A stretch of DNA of 64,000 bases from DASSNR01 sp036278935 (GTDB lineage: Bacteria; Gemmatimonadota; Gemmatimonadetes; Gemmatimonadales; Gemmatimonadaceae): NCBI GenBank assembly GCA_036278935.1, contig DASUKA010000005.1, positions 74,660 through 138,659 on the forward strand, given 5' to 3'. The position numbers were made by a program, and so were the translations under genes. The notes under the pieces were generated by a model. The model was not told the origin of the DNA and did not search any database. It saw only the letters and a program-made list of their open reading frames with translations. Below, in pieces: positions 43,485 to 52,169 of the stretch (the stretch's first letter is position 1; every line of letters starts with the position of its first letter).

Positions 43485-44334
43485 CCAGCCGCACGATCAC
43501 TACTTCCGGTGCACAGTTGATCCGGAGTGGAATGACCGTCCCGATCCCGGCGCTCACGTATAATGGCGCCCGATCGTTCGGAATCCAGCCGCATGCCGCG
43601 CGCGGCGTGCAGACGCGGGAGAGCCGCATCGGCGCACCGAATCGGGGGATCACGACCTGCCCGCCATGCGTATGTCCGGCAAGCACGAGATCCACCCGCT
43701 CGTCCGGCGCCAGATGCAGCACCCCATCGGGGTTGTGCGAGAGCACGATGCGTGGAGCATCGGGAGGCGCGCACGCACAGCCAGCCGCTGGGTCGATCAC
43801 CCCTTCCTTGGCGTCATCCAGCCCGGCGCACACGAGCAGCGCGCCGCCCCGTCGAATGCACGTATGGTCGTTCACCAGCACGGTGGCGCCGGCATCCGCG
43901 AGCCACGCGGTCACCCGTGCGGCATCGTAGAAGTGATCGTGGTTCCCCAGCACCGCCACCACACCATCGCAGGCGCGGAGTGAGCGCAGCGCGGGCGTCA
44001 GTGCCGCCATCGCTCGTGGATACATCCAGCGGCCAAGTCCGCGCCAACTCTTCACGGAGATGCCGTAATCGCCAAGGAGCGCCACGAGATCCGGCTGCGC
44101 GCCCTGAACCATCGCAAGGGCGCGGCGCATCTGCCAACGTCCAGTCCATGGCGCACACCCGTGGTGGATGTCGCTGAGCATGGCGATCGTGTATCCGTCG
44201 AGCTCCGGCGGGAGCTGCGCGATGGGCGCCGTTACCGATGTCATCCGCAGGCGGCGTGGGGCGACAACGGTTGCGTAGAGCAGGACCCCGCATGCGACGA
44301 GCAGAACGGCGAGGACCAGGAGCGGCATCCCCAC
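43429..44334 (-). CDS. Membrane-anchored metallophosphoesterase (YaeI-like)
   Basis: A 301-residue protein with one N-terminal membrane helix (LLVLAVLLVACGVLLYATVV) and the calcineurin-type metal motifs: LSDIHHG, LLGDYG, LGNHDHF, and AGHTHGGQ. The YaeI-like subgroup hydrolyses phosphodiesters, including UDP-2,3-diacylglucosamine. Start GTG 44334 or ATG 44328. It follows the Nif3-like gene by 19 bp on the same strand. Confidence 0.88.
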   Translation of the reverse strand: MGMPLLVLAVLLVACGVLLYATVVAPRRLRMTSVTAPIAQLPPELDGYTIAMLSDIHHGCAPWTGRWQMRRALAMVQGAQPDLVALLGDYGISVKSWRGLGRWMYPRAMAALTPALRSLRACDGVVAVLGNHDHFYDAARVTAWLADAGATVLVNDHTCIRRGGALLVCAGLDDAKEGVIDPAAGCACAPPDAPRIVLSHNPDGVLHLAPDERVDLVLAGHTHGGQVVIPRFGAPMRLSRVCTPRAACGWIPNDRAPLYVSAGIGTVIPLRINCAPEVVIVRLVSAAGETLPRDPNAMHRA

Positions 44335-44352
44335 CGTCAGCGCACGCCGAGC

Positions 44353-45126
44353 TCAGAGCCCGGTTGGAACATCAATAAATTGCCACGACAGACCGTACCG
44401 GTTCGCAACGTACGTCGCGAGCGCCTGCACGCCGAGTGTCTCGGTGGCATAATGACCGGCATAGATGACGGTGATCCCGAGCTCGTCCGCATCGATCGCT
44501 GTCCAGTGCGGTCCCTCGCCCACGATGAGCGTATCGATGCCACGTGCCGCCGCCTCCTGAAGTGTCTCGGCGGACGCACCCGCCCCCGTGCAGATTGCCC
44601 ACAGTTTCGTCACCCGCTCGGCGTCGAAGCCGGAGTGACGCACCGCCCCTCCGTATCTCGCGGCAAATCGGGTCGCTCGCTCGAGCAACTCCGCAGTCGG
44701 GATCTGTGTGGTGCCCGCCACGCCGATGTCCACCGTCTTGTAGCGGGCGAACCCGGTGTCCGGTGACAGACCGAGCTCGCGCGCCAGGAGGACGTTGTTC
44801 CCCAACTCCGGATGGGCATCGAGCGGGAGATGCGCGGAGTAGAGGGCAATATCGTGGTCGAGCAGAAGACGAATCCGCCGCAGATGAGCGCCTCGCAGCG
44901 GCATCAGCCCACCCCAGAACAGCCCGTGGTGGACGAGCAGAAGGTTCGCCCCCGCCTGGATGGCGGCGCGGATCGTTCTGGTGCGCGCATCCACGGCCGC
45001 GGCCACCTTCGCGATTGCCGCGCGGTTCTCGACCTGCATGCCGTTGAGTGCATTGCCGTAGTCGGGAACCGCATCGGTATGCAGGATCGCGTCGAGGTCG
45101 GAGGCAATCTCGTGGATGGTGGCCAT
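44353..45126 (-). CDS. Nif3-like dinuclear metal centre protein
   Basis: A 257-residue GTP cyclohydrolase I type 2 / Nif3 family protein. Metal ligands are visible in LLVHHGLFWG (about 63-72) and YSAHLPLDAHPELGNN (about 98-113), plus the C-terminal VGEGPHWTAIDADELG and YAGHYATE motifs. Family members form toroidal hexamers with a two-metal site. Proposed roles are a glutathione-related hydrolase or YqfO-type function; none is proven here. ATG at 45126. Confidence 0.93.
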   Translation of the reverse strand: MATIHEIASDLDAILHTDAVPDYGNALNGMQVENRAAIAKVAAAVDARTRTIRAAIQAGANLLLVHHGLFWGGLMPLRGAHLRRIRLLLDHDIALYSAHLPLDAHPELGNNVLLARELGLSPDTGFARYKTVDIGVAGTTQIPTAELLERATRFAARYGGAVRHSGFDAERVTKLWAICTGAGASAETLQEAAARGIDTLIVGEGPHWTAIDADELGITVIYAGHYATETLGVQALATYVANRYGLSWQFIDVPTGL

Positions 45127-45316
45127 GGAGAGAGAGGGTGCTGGTCAGGAAAAGGGAGCGCTCGAAAAGGGCTCGCACCATGCTCGCCGGCGTGGGGAGC
45201 TTCGAGGAAAGCTGACGACAGAATGTGTACGGCTGTGAATTCGTGTGGGCAACTGCTGTGGAAATGTGCAATGACGTCACATGCGACACGGGTGCGCAGT
45301 GTGTGTGGAAAAGCAG

Positions 45317-45347
45317 AGCGGCGGTCCTGTATAGTTCAGGGCCGCCG
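45317..45347 (-). terminator. Terminator of the par-bactofilin operon
   Basis: A 12-bp stem (one mismatch) of GCGGCGGTCCTG and CAGGGCCGCCGC. On the minus strand TCTGCTTTTCC follows, giving a short T run. It lies 36 bp beyond the bactofilin stop. Confidence 0.7.
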
Positions 45348-45383
45348 CCGAATCGTACCTATCGCGCCACTACATCACCAGTA

Positions 45384-45824
45384 TCACGCCATTTCCACCG
45401 TTTGCGGCTCTGGTGCATAGTCGTGGGTCGTGGCAGTCTGGGCCGCATCGGTTATTCGGACATGGCCGTTGATCATCCCGCCCTCCACCACGGCAATGGC
45501 CCGCGTGCTGATATCGCCGGTGATCATGGAGGTTTCCTGCACTTCGAGTCGTTCCGAGGCGACGATGATGCCGTGGACCTTTCCCCCGATGATGGCCTCC
45601 CGGGTGGTGATGTCCCCCTGCACCTCGCCCTGGCGCCCCACGAGCACCTGGCGCGCCGCTCGGATGGCGCCTTCAACCCGCCCTTCGATCTTGATGACGC
45701 CGTCCGTGTCGATGTCGCCGGTGATCGTCATGCCGGCGGCGATGATCGAGAGGGCTCCCTCTCCGGATGTGGTCGAGACTCTCATTTCACCGGTCCCATT
45801 GCTGTCTTTACTGAAGATCGCCAT
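45384..45824 (-). CDS. Bactofilin family polymer-forming protein
   Basis: A 146-residue protein with the right-handed beta-helix of bactofilins. Repeating strands with regularly placed Gly/Val/Ile run through the middle (GDIDTDGVIKIEGRVEGAIRAARQVLVGRQGEVQGDI), flanked by short unstructured ends. Bactofilins polymerise without nucleotide and help place cell-wall enzymes or, in Myxococcus, ParAB. It overlaps the LytM-like gene by 17 bp, and parB-parA is directly upstream of that, so all four are probably one transcript. Confidence 0.93.
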   Translation of the reverse strand: MAIFSKDSNGTGEMRVSTTSGEGALSIIAAGMTITGDIDTDGVIKIEGRVEGAIRAARQVLVGRQGEVQGDITTREAIIGGKVHGIIVASERLEVQETSMITGDISTRAIAVVEGGMINGHVRITDAAQTATTHDYAPEPQTVEMA

Positions 45825-46611
45825 GCGAGTGTCCTTTCTTCATGAGCTGGGTAGGGTCCACCTCGGCCCCATTATGCGTGAGCTCGAAGTGGAGGTAGGC
45901 CGGCTCTGAGTCGGCTGGTCCTCCAGAGAGCCCGATGACGGTACGTGCATGGACGCTGTCGCCTTGAGCGACGCGGAGACTGTCGAGGTTGCCGTATTCG
46001 GTCTCGTACCCCGCGGGGTGCGCAATCCGGACCAGGGCACCGTCCTGCGCATCGTTCCGTATCTCGACGACTATCCCTGTCCCGGCGGCACGGACCGGCG
46101 TGCCCTGCGGGATCGCGACGTCGATCCCAGGGGCGCCACCCGTGCCTGCCGACGCAGCGAGGACCGTCCCCGCGCTCGGCAGCGGCCAGCCGAGGGCGTC
46201 ACTCTCGAGCGTGATGGCAGGCTCCTGCTTGTCCGTCTGCACGGGTGGTGGCGGTACGGGAACGCCCAACATCTGCTGCACCTGGTGGAAGCGACCATCC
46301 AGCTCCTTGAGCGCGGTCTGGAGCGTATCGATCTGGCTGACGTCGCGTTGCAGGACGGCGATCTGGCGGGTGAGGGCCGGCACGCGCGCCGCCTGCACGG
46401 CGAGGAAGAACCACGTTGCGCCGCACACCAGGATTGTCGTGGCGGCCACGTACAGCCCCAGTTTGAGGAACCGGACCTGTCGCTGGCTCAGGATGATCGT
46501 GCGATTGGCGAGGCCGCTCTCCCGCTGGACCTGGATGACCATCGATCCAGCATGCGGGGTATAGATGTTTCCGTAGCCGCGCGCCGGACCGTTCTTCTGC
46601 TCCGTGCTCAT
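45808..46611 (-). CDS. Membrane-anchored LytM/M23-like protein with missing zinc ligands
   Basis: A 267-residue protein: a short cytosolic N terminus, one membrane helix (LYVAATTILVCGATWFFLAV, about 53-72), a coiled coil (about 75-115) and a C-terminal M23 domain (about 150-260). The catalytic motifs are altered. The HxGID site reads APGID, so the first His is lost. YGNLDSL replaces the usual YxHL, and YLHFEL replaces HLHFE. It is therefore probably a regulator, like EnvC or NlpD, rather than a hydrolase. Overlaps parB by 4 bp and bactofilin by 17 bp. Confidence 0.88.
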   Translation of the reverse strand: MSTEQKNGPARGYGNIYTPHAGSMVIQVQRESGLANRTIILSQRQVRFLKLGLYVAATTILVCGATWFFLAVQAARVPALTRQIAVLQRDVSQIDTLQTALKELDGRFHQVQQMLGVPVPPPPVQTDKQEPAITLESDALGWPLPSAGTVLAASAGTGGAPGIDVAIPQGTPVRAAGTGIVVEIRNDAQDGALVRIAHPAGYETEYGNLDSLRVAQGDSVHARTVIGLSGGPADSEPAYLHFELTHNGAEVDPTQLMKKGHSHGDLQ

Positions 46612-47528
46612 ACCGGATCCCGGCGCGCGCCCAGCACGAGATCCAGGACGCGATCCAGGTCGTCGAGCGAGTAGAAAGAGATGCGGATCTGGCCGCGGTT
46701 CTGCGCATCGGCCACCAGCTTGATATCGGTCTGCAGACGATGGCGTAGCTGCTCCTCGATCTGGCGGATTTCCGGTGTCTGGCCCTGTTGTCCCCGGCCG
46801 CGCTGCGCCTGGGGGGGCGTCTGCGCGGTGGAGCGTTCGGCGCGCGCCCGTTGCTCCACGTCACGCACGCTGAGTCCTTCAGCCACGACCATTCGCGCCA
46901 GATCGCCGATCCGTGCTTCGTCGCCAAGGGCCAGTAGGGCACGGGCATGGCCACTCGTGAGCTGACCTGCTTGGACCATGCGGCGGACAGAAGACGGTAA
47001 CGCTAAGAGCCGCAACGTGTTAGCTATTGTCGATCGGTCCTTCCCAATTAGCTCGGCGACCTGCTGCTGGGTGAGGGAGAACTCCGAGAGGAGCCGCTGA
47101 TAGCCTTCGGCTTCGTCAATCGGATTTAGATCCGCGCGCTGGAGGTTCTCAACGAGCGCGAGCGTGAGCATGGTGCGGTCGTCAAGCGTCCGGACGACGG
47201 CGGGAATTTCTGTCCAGCCGATCCGGCTCGCGGCTCTAAGACGTCGTTCGCCGGCCACCAGCTCATAGCCATCGCCGGCGGCCGCCGGGCGCACCGAAAT
47301 GGGCTGTAGCAAGCCGCTTGTTCGAAGACTGGCCTCCAGCTCCGCCAGCTCCTCGGCGCGGAACTCCTTGCGCGGTTGGTAGGGGTTGGGTCGGATGTCG
47401 GAAATCCGGACGTGCTGGAGCCCGCTCGTCTCGCCCGCAGGGGTGACGGTAGGGGTGGGGGACGGCGGCCGTGTAGCGAGGAGCGCTTCCAGGCCACGCC
47501 CGAGTCGGCGGGGTTTATCGGGAGGCAT
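46608..47528 (-). CDS. parB: Chromosome-partitioning protein ParB
   Basis: A 306-residue CTP-dependent DNA clamp. The N-terminal ISDIRPNPYQPRKEF and GERRLRAA motifs form the CTP-binding ParB/Srx domain. The helix-turn-helix region (QQQVAELIGKDRSTIANTLRLL) reads parS. A proline/glutamine-rich linker and the C-terminal dimerisation domain end the protein. It spreads from the parS-like sites at 48497-48659 and interacts with ParA, encoded 41 bp upstream. Confidence 0.97.
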   Translation of the reverse strand: MPPDKPRRLGRGLEALLATRPPSPTPTVTPAGETSGLQHVRISDIRPNPYQPRKEFRAEELAELEASLRTSGLLQPISVRPAAAGDGYELVAGERRLRAASRIGWTEIPAVVRTLDDRTMLTLALVENLQRADLNPIDEAEGYQRLLSEFSLTQQQVAELIGKDRSTIANTLRLLALPSSVRRMVQAGQLTSGHARALLALGDEARIGDLARMVVAEGLSVRDVEQRARAERSTAQTPPQAQRGRGQQGQTPEIRQIEEQLRHRLQTDIKLVADAQNRGQIRISFYSLDDLDRVLDLVLGARRDPV

Positions 47529-47569
47529 TACGAGTGGCGGGGCCGGCGGTTGGAGGTGATGCGACTCCC

Positions 47570-48418
47570 CTAGTCTGGCGCGTCGACAGGCGGCTGCGGG
47601 ACAGGTAGGGGTGTCGGATGGACGAATGCGTGCTCCGTGGAGTCACTGGGGCCCTGATCGCGCTTGAGGAGCTCAGCGGCGACGCTCATGTATGCGCGCG
47701 CGCCAACGGAATTGACGTCATAGAGCAGGATCGGCTTGCCGAAGCTCGGCGCTTCGGCGAGCCGGATATTGCGGGGGATGACGGAGTCGAAGACTGTGGC
47801 GCCAAAGTATTCGCGCGCATCGGCGGCAACCTGGCGCGAGAGGTTGAGGCGTGAGTCGTACATGGTGAGCAGCACGCCATCGACCCGGAGATCCGGGTTC
47901 GTGCCGCGACGGAGGAGCTCGAGAGTGCCGAGCAGCTGGGAGAGCCCCTCGAGTGCGTAGTACTCGCATTGAACGGGGATCAGCATCCCGCTTGCTGCCG
48001 CCAGCATATTGATGGTAAGAACGCCGAGTGATGGCGGGCAGTCGATGAGGATGTAATCGTAGTCCGGAAGAACGGGCACGATGGCGGTGCGGACGGCGAG
48101 ATCTCGGTCGGGTCGGTCGACGAGCTCGACCTCAGCGCCGGCGAGATCCGGTGTGGCGGGCGCGACATCGAGGTGAGCGAAGTGAACGCCGCGGTGGATG
48201 ACCTCGGAGAGCGGAGACTCGCCGACGAGCGCGTCGTACACCGTACCGTGGAGGCTGTCGTCAGTGATGCCCACGCCGCTGGTGGCGTTGTGCTGCGGGT
48301 CGCCATCGAAGAGCAGCGTGCGCTGTTCCGCGGCGGCGAGGCTGGCGGCGAGATTGACGGCGGTCGTGGTCTTCCCTACCCCGCCTTTCTGATTGGCGAT
48401 CGCGATGACCCGTGCCAC
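47570..48418 (-). CDS. parA: Chromosome-partitioning ATPase ParA/Soj
   Basis: A 282-residue deviant-Walker ATPase: NQKGGVGKTTTAVNLA at the start, the switch-type FDGDPQHNATSG (consensus has DPQGN) and YILIDCPPSLGVLT. It binds DNA as an ATP dimer and moves ParB-parS complexes. GTG at 48418 is the likely start. The sequence GCCACGTGGC across that start shares the CACGTG core of the parS sites. Confidence 0.96.
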   Translation of the reverse strand: MARVIAIANQKGGVGKTTTAVNLAASLAAAEQRTLLFDGDPQHNATSGVGITDDSLHGTVYDALVGESPLSEVIHRGVHFAHLDVAPATPDLAGAEVELVDRPDRDLAVRTAIVPVLPDYDYILIDCPPSLGVLTINMLAAASGMLIPVQCEYYALEGLSQLLGTLELLRRGTNPDLRVDGVLLTMYDSRLNLSRQVAADAREYFGATVFDSVIPRNIRLAEAPSFGKPILLYDVNSVGARAYMSVAAELLKRDQGPSDSTEHAFVHPTPLPVPQPPVDAPD

Positions 48419-48496
48419 GTGGCTTGGTATGTGGTGGGGGAACGTCGGGGGTGAGGAGTGGAATATAGAGGCGACGGGGAGGCGAGGCTAGCGAGA

Positions 48497-48512
48497 TGTT
48501 TCACGTGGCACA
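48497..48512. promoter_or_regulatory. parS-like site 1
   Basis: TGTTTCACGTGGCACA. It matches the parS consensus TGTTTCACGTGAAACA at 14 of 16 positions, with an altered right arm. It lies 79 bp upstream of the parA start. Confidence 0.8.
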
Positions 48513-48570
48513 TTGTCTGGAGGAGGGAGGAGATGCGCGGCGCGATCAGCCTGCCTATGGCACGGCTCGA

Positions 48571-48586
48571 TGTTTCACGTGGCACA
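48571..48586. promoter_or_regulatory. parS-like site 2
   Basis: Identical to site 1 (TGTTTCACGTGGCACA), same orientation, 74 bp from it. Confidence 0.8.
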
Positions 48587-48643
48587 AAGGGCGGTGAAGG
48601 ACGCGATCCCAGCCGTCTTCCCTCGTCCCGGAGTCGGGCCTCA

Positions 48644-48659
48644 TGTTTCACGTGGCACG
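48644..48659. promoter_or_regulatory. parS-like site 3
   Basis: TGTTTCACGTGGCACG, same orientation, 73 bp from site 2. The last base differs from sites 1 and 2. Confidence 0.75.
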
Positions 48660-48809
48660 ATTGGCGACGAAGGCCGCGACCCTCCACCGCCATGATCACC
48701 GGTCCGCGCTCATGGCTGCCGTGGCACAACGGCCCGAGCATGGGCACCTCGTGCCGCTCACCCCAATGCGCTCACGAGCGGGTTCGTTGATGCCGCTCGC
48801 CCGCGGCCG

Positions 48810-49559
48810 CTACGGATTCGCTCCGCCCACGAAGTGCCACCGCGCCGTCACGGTCACATGCATCGTCTCCTCCCCCGGACTGATAGGCGTGGGTGCCCGG
48901 GCGGCTTCGGCCATTCCGCTCATCTGCATACGCATCACCGGGCGTGGCACCGCCATGCCTCCGGTGTTCACGTCGATCAAGCCGCCGAGTCTCCCCCCGG
49001 CCGCGCGGGCCAGCGCCTCGGCGTCACCACGCGCCCGGGAGAGCGCCGCTGCCAGCGCGGTGCGGCGGGCATCGTCGGTGTTTGACGCAGTCAACTCGAG
49101 AGAGTTGATGCCGTTGGCGCCGCTCGCGAGCGCCGCGTCGATCAAGGGGCCGATCCTGTCCAGATGCTGCACATGCACCTGTACCGTATTCACCACGTTG
49201 TAGCCGACAATCCGGGGTGTACTATCGCCCTCGTTCGGGTGGTAGCGCTGCTCCGGGTAGACGCTGAAGTTCACCGTCCTGATCTGATTGGCCGCGACGC
49301 CCAGCGCGCGCAGCGTATCGATGACCGCACGCTGCTTGCGCGCATTCTCGGCGCTCGCCTCTGCAGCGGTCGACGCGCGCGTCTGGACGCCAATCATGAT
49401 GGTAGCCCGGTCCGGGGTGACACTCGCCTCCCCCTCGGCGGTCGTGGCCACCTGCGGCACAGGCCCGCGTGACACCCCGGTGGCCTGCGGCGTGGATTGC
49501 TGCGCGGCCAGCGGGGGGCACAGCATGATTGCCAGGATGAGAAGCACGGCTCGGGACAT
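48810..49559 (-). CDS. SIMPL domain protein (DUF541)
   Basis: A 249-residue exported protein with a signal peptide (MSRAVLLILAIMLCPPLAAQ). The SIMPL/DUF541 domain follows: ATTAEGEASVTPDRATIMIGV, IRTVNFSVYPEQRY and a late ARADAEALARAAGG-type helix (here RARGDAEALARAAGGRLG). The family is periplasmic and linked to stress (E. coli YggE); the reaction is unknown. ATG at 49559 has GGAG 5 nt upstream. Confidence 0.9.
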   Translation of the reverse strand: MSRAVLLILAIMLCPPLAAQQSTPQATGVSRGPVPQVATTAEGEASVTPDRATIMIGVQTRASTAAEASAENARKQRAVIDTLRALGVAANQIRTVNFSVYPEQRYHPNEGDSTPRIVGYNVVNTVQVHVQHLDRIGPLIDAALASGANGINSLELTASNTDDARRTALAAALSRARGDAEALARAAGGRLGGLIDVNTGGMAVPRPVMRMQMSGMAEAARAPTPISPGEETMHVTVTARWHFVGGANP

Positions 49560-50172
49560 GAGATCTCCAGGTTCGTGATGAGACGATGACGGATCCGACG
49601 CTCGACAGTGTGCCGAGCACGCCCGAGCGTTGGTCCCCACCTACGTTCCCCTTGGACCCCGCGACGGCGTCAAGGTGCCGTCAGCGATTTCGTATCATAA
49701 CGCGACTATATCTTTCGTATCGATAAGATACTATTGTTCCGGTCATCAAACGCTCAAGATGAAGCGGTGTAGCTGACGTGCGGGCGGTGGAAGAAGCGAC
49801 GTAGAGGTTCCGCGTGTCGTCGCAGCACCCGCAGGGCGGAATGGGTCTCTCTCTCCGCGACATCCGAACGGGAAGTTTCCATTCACGTACTTGTCGGGAT
49901 TCAGTTCCCGACACAGGGCCGCAGATAGGAACAACTGGATCTCGCCGCGATGAGCGCCCCTACCCCCCAGCCTAGAGCGATGCCACAGGCGCGCGGACAG
50001 AGCCCTGTGAACGCCACCGATCTCGCACACCTCGGCAAACGCGCGATCGGCTTGCCGGAGGGTTGTGATGCTTCTCGATTGAAGATGGTGATATGGAGCA
50101 CGGAGTATCTAATTATCCTCCCTCTATTCGCAGAGCGCACCGATCTGAGTTCCCTGTGGCCAGGAGCACGGC
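49560..50172. other. Long intergenic region with AT-rich repeats
   Basis: No convincing gene was found in this 613 bp. At 49681-49740 the DNA becomes AT-rich and has a direct repeat TTTCGTATC (49688-49696, 49713-49721) and an inverted repeat GTATC-GATAA-GATAC (49717-49731). These could be binding sites or part of a promoter for the lipoprotein gene starting at 50173. Frames on the minus strand here have no family-like sequence. Confidence 0.4.
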
Positions 50173-51290
50173 ATGTCTTCGTCAATGTCAGCCTGTCGAG
50201 CAGCTTACGTGTCGCTTGCTGTAGTCATTGTGGTGACGGCCTGCCGGTCTGATTCGCTTGCCCCGCATCGCCAAATTCGGCCTATGAGGGACGGCGTAAG
50301 TCGGGCTGAGTCGCTCGCCGTTACGGTGCGGGCAGGACAGTTGCAGTCGGCACTCTTGGACAATGAGATCTGCACCATTAAGCACGACAATCCGGGAGAG
50401 ATACTCGGCTGCACAATGCTCCTGCCCCAGGTAACTCCGTCCGATCCGTGGCTCGAGCACAGCGGAGGGATTTACGAGCCAGAACAGACGGCACCCATCA
50501 GCATCAAGCTCGATGGACCTGTATACGGAGTTTCGCTCCAGAGTACAGGGGCACTCAAATGCAGCGGGTCGAGCATCGGCCGAGTCGTGGGGTATCGGAA
50601 CGGTGTCCAAGTCGAGGACGCGGCCAACGTGCTTACCGACCCAAGCGATTGCGGCGGCGATGACGTGACCTTTGGAGTAACGGGGGGCTCGATTCAAGCA
50701 CGGTCGTTGACAGCTTGATCATAGAGGGCGTCGACCCGTGGACCTTTACCGTCAACGGCGCGCCGGGCGGTCGCGCCCTTCTCAACTACACAATCAGATT
50801 CGATCCCGCGTGGCCCTGTGGTGGTTCTTCTGCAGATGCACGGGGCAGCATTCGAGCGATGTACGACAACACAGCACTGTTCAGTGGCCAACCGTACAAG
50901 CCCGCATGTAGCGATTTCGTGAGTAACGTATCAACCAGCCATTTTAGCTGGAGTGAACTTTCGGTGAATCTAGTCCACTCTTATGGGTCTCTGATTGGCG
51001 TCTTCTCCTCGGGGCTGCTTGGTCCTGGCGGGATCGATGCCGTCCGCGATGCCTATGGCGAGCCATTGACACTTAACAGTACGTACCGGGATCCACAGCA
51101 CAATCACGATGTCGGCTCGACGGCGCTCAACAGCCAGCATATGCATGGCACGGCAGCGGACATCCACACGCCCCCGGCGACGTGGCAGGCAGTGCACGAT
51201 TCGGCGACTCACGTCCCAGGCGCAACCGTGCTGAATGGCACACAGGATCCCTCATGCGCCAGCAAGTGTCTGCATGTTGACTGGCGATAG
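50173..51290 (+). pseudogene. M15-type peptidase lipoprotein, interrupted by a frameshift
   Basis: Two frames make one protein. The first (50173-50718) has a lipoprotein signal (LAVVIVVTAC) and a beta-rich domain that ends abruptly at SIQARSLTA. The second (to 51290) opens with DSSTVVDSLIIEGVDPW, continuing the same domain naturally. It then holds a D-Ala-D-Ala carboxypeptidase M15-like domain, LTLNSTYRDPQHNHD and SQHMHGTAADIHT (zinc His and Asp), and CLHVDW. The switch is at a run of six G (50682-50687); a seventh would restore the frame. Loss of a base, a sequencing error or programmed slippage are all possible. Confidence 0.75.
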
Positions 51291-51302
51291 GCGAGCAACC
51301 GA

Positions 51303-52091
51303 ATGCGCATGATAGGAATGACCGTTCTCGTCCTGGCGGCGGTGTCGTTGCCCTCGCCGGCCGGAGCGCAGGCGATCAAGGTTCCGTCCACACGCCTCCA
51401 GTCCCCCGACGATACAACTCGCATGGCGGCGTTCTATGAGATGGTAAGCACAGCCGACGAGCACCGCCGGCATCCACAGGCTCCGCCGACCTCGTTTCTC
51501 GCCGCCCGTGCGACCAAGCAGCCCGATCTGGCGATCGCCCTCATCGATCTTCTCGAGCATGAAGACGCTGTGGTTGCAGCGGCAGCGCCGGGCTCGTTGA
51601 GCGGCGGATACCTCGGCGGCTACTACACCGACCTGCTGGTGACAGTCGCACGAATGCACGACCCGCGGTCGCTCAACGCGCTCCTGCCGGGGCTTGGGAT
51701 CAGCGGCGTTATACGGACGACGGTCTCGGGTTTCGGCGAAGCTGCTGTCGCGCCGGTTGTGCACACAGTTCGCAGTACGGATCGCGATGTCCGCCTGGGC
51801 GCGGTACTGACGATGCGACAGTTGCTCGCCGACCGCGCGATTAGGCCGCTGAGTGACGGTGCGGTTCGCGCGCTCCGCGATGCCCTGCTTGGCATCGTCG
51901 CTGGCCGCGAAGACGCCTCCATACGCGTGTCGGCCGTTGAGGCGCTAATGCCACTCTCGGACGAGGGGATCCGGGCCCAAATGGAGCATATCGTGGCGAC
52001 TGATACCACTACAGGATACGCCCCGCCCGGCCAGCCGACGCCCCATCCAGTGAGAGCGGCAGCCAAGAAATGGCTCGCGAGGCATCCCTGA
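51303..52091 (+). CDS. Exported HEAT-repeat-like protein
   Basis: A 262-residue protein with a signal peptide (MTVLVLAAVSLPSPAGAQA) followed by helical repeats of the HEAT/PBS type (DLAIALIDLLEHEDAVVAAAA, VAPVVHTVRSTDRDVRLGAVLTM, DASIRVSAVEALMPLSDEG). It may be a binding scaffold in the periplasm. It follows the frameshifted M15 gene by 12 bp. No known function. Confidence 0.75.
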   Translation: MRMIGMTVLVLAAVSLPSPAGAQAIKVPSTRLQSPDDTTRMAAFYEMVSTADEHRRHPQAPPTSFLAARATKQPDLAIALIDLLEHEDAVVAAAAPGSLSGGYLGGYYTDLLVTVARMHDPRSLNALLPGLGISGVIRTTVSGFGEAAVAPVVHTVRSTDRDVRLGAVLTMRQLLADRAIRPLSDGAVRALRDALLGIVAGREDASIRVSAVEALMPLSDEGIRAQMEHIVATDTTTGYAPPGQPTPHPVRAAAKKWLARHP

Positions 52092-52169
52092 CGGAGCATT
52101 CCCGCCGGAGAGCTCTGGCTCTGCACGGCGCACTCGTTCGCGTACCAGGCCTCCCCCTGCACGAACGCA

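Larger units (their letters stand above)
48419..48809. other. parA upstream region carrying the parS array
   Basis: This 391-bp gap has no gene with family features; the short open frames are artefacts. Its recognisable content is the three parS-like sites, listed separately. Confidence 0.6.

Noticed and set aside
45250..45310. DnaA-box-like TTTTCCACA/ATTTCCACA near the bactofilin terminator
   Set aside because: Isolated near-matches far from dnaA; the dnaA-dnaN spacer is a better origin.
49746..50030. 94-residue minus-strand frame in the long intergenic region
   Set aside because: Arg/Pro-rich low-quality sequence without a ribosome-binding site or family resemblance.
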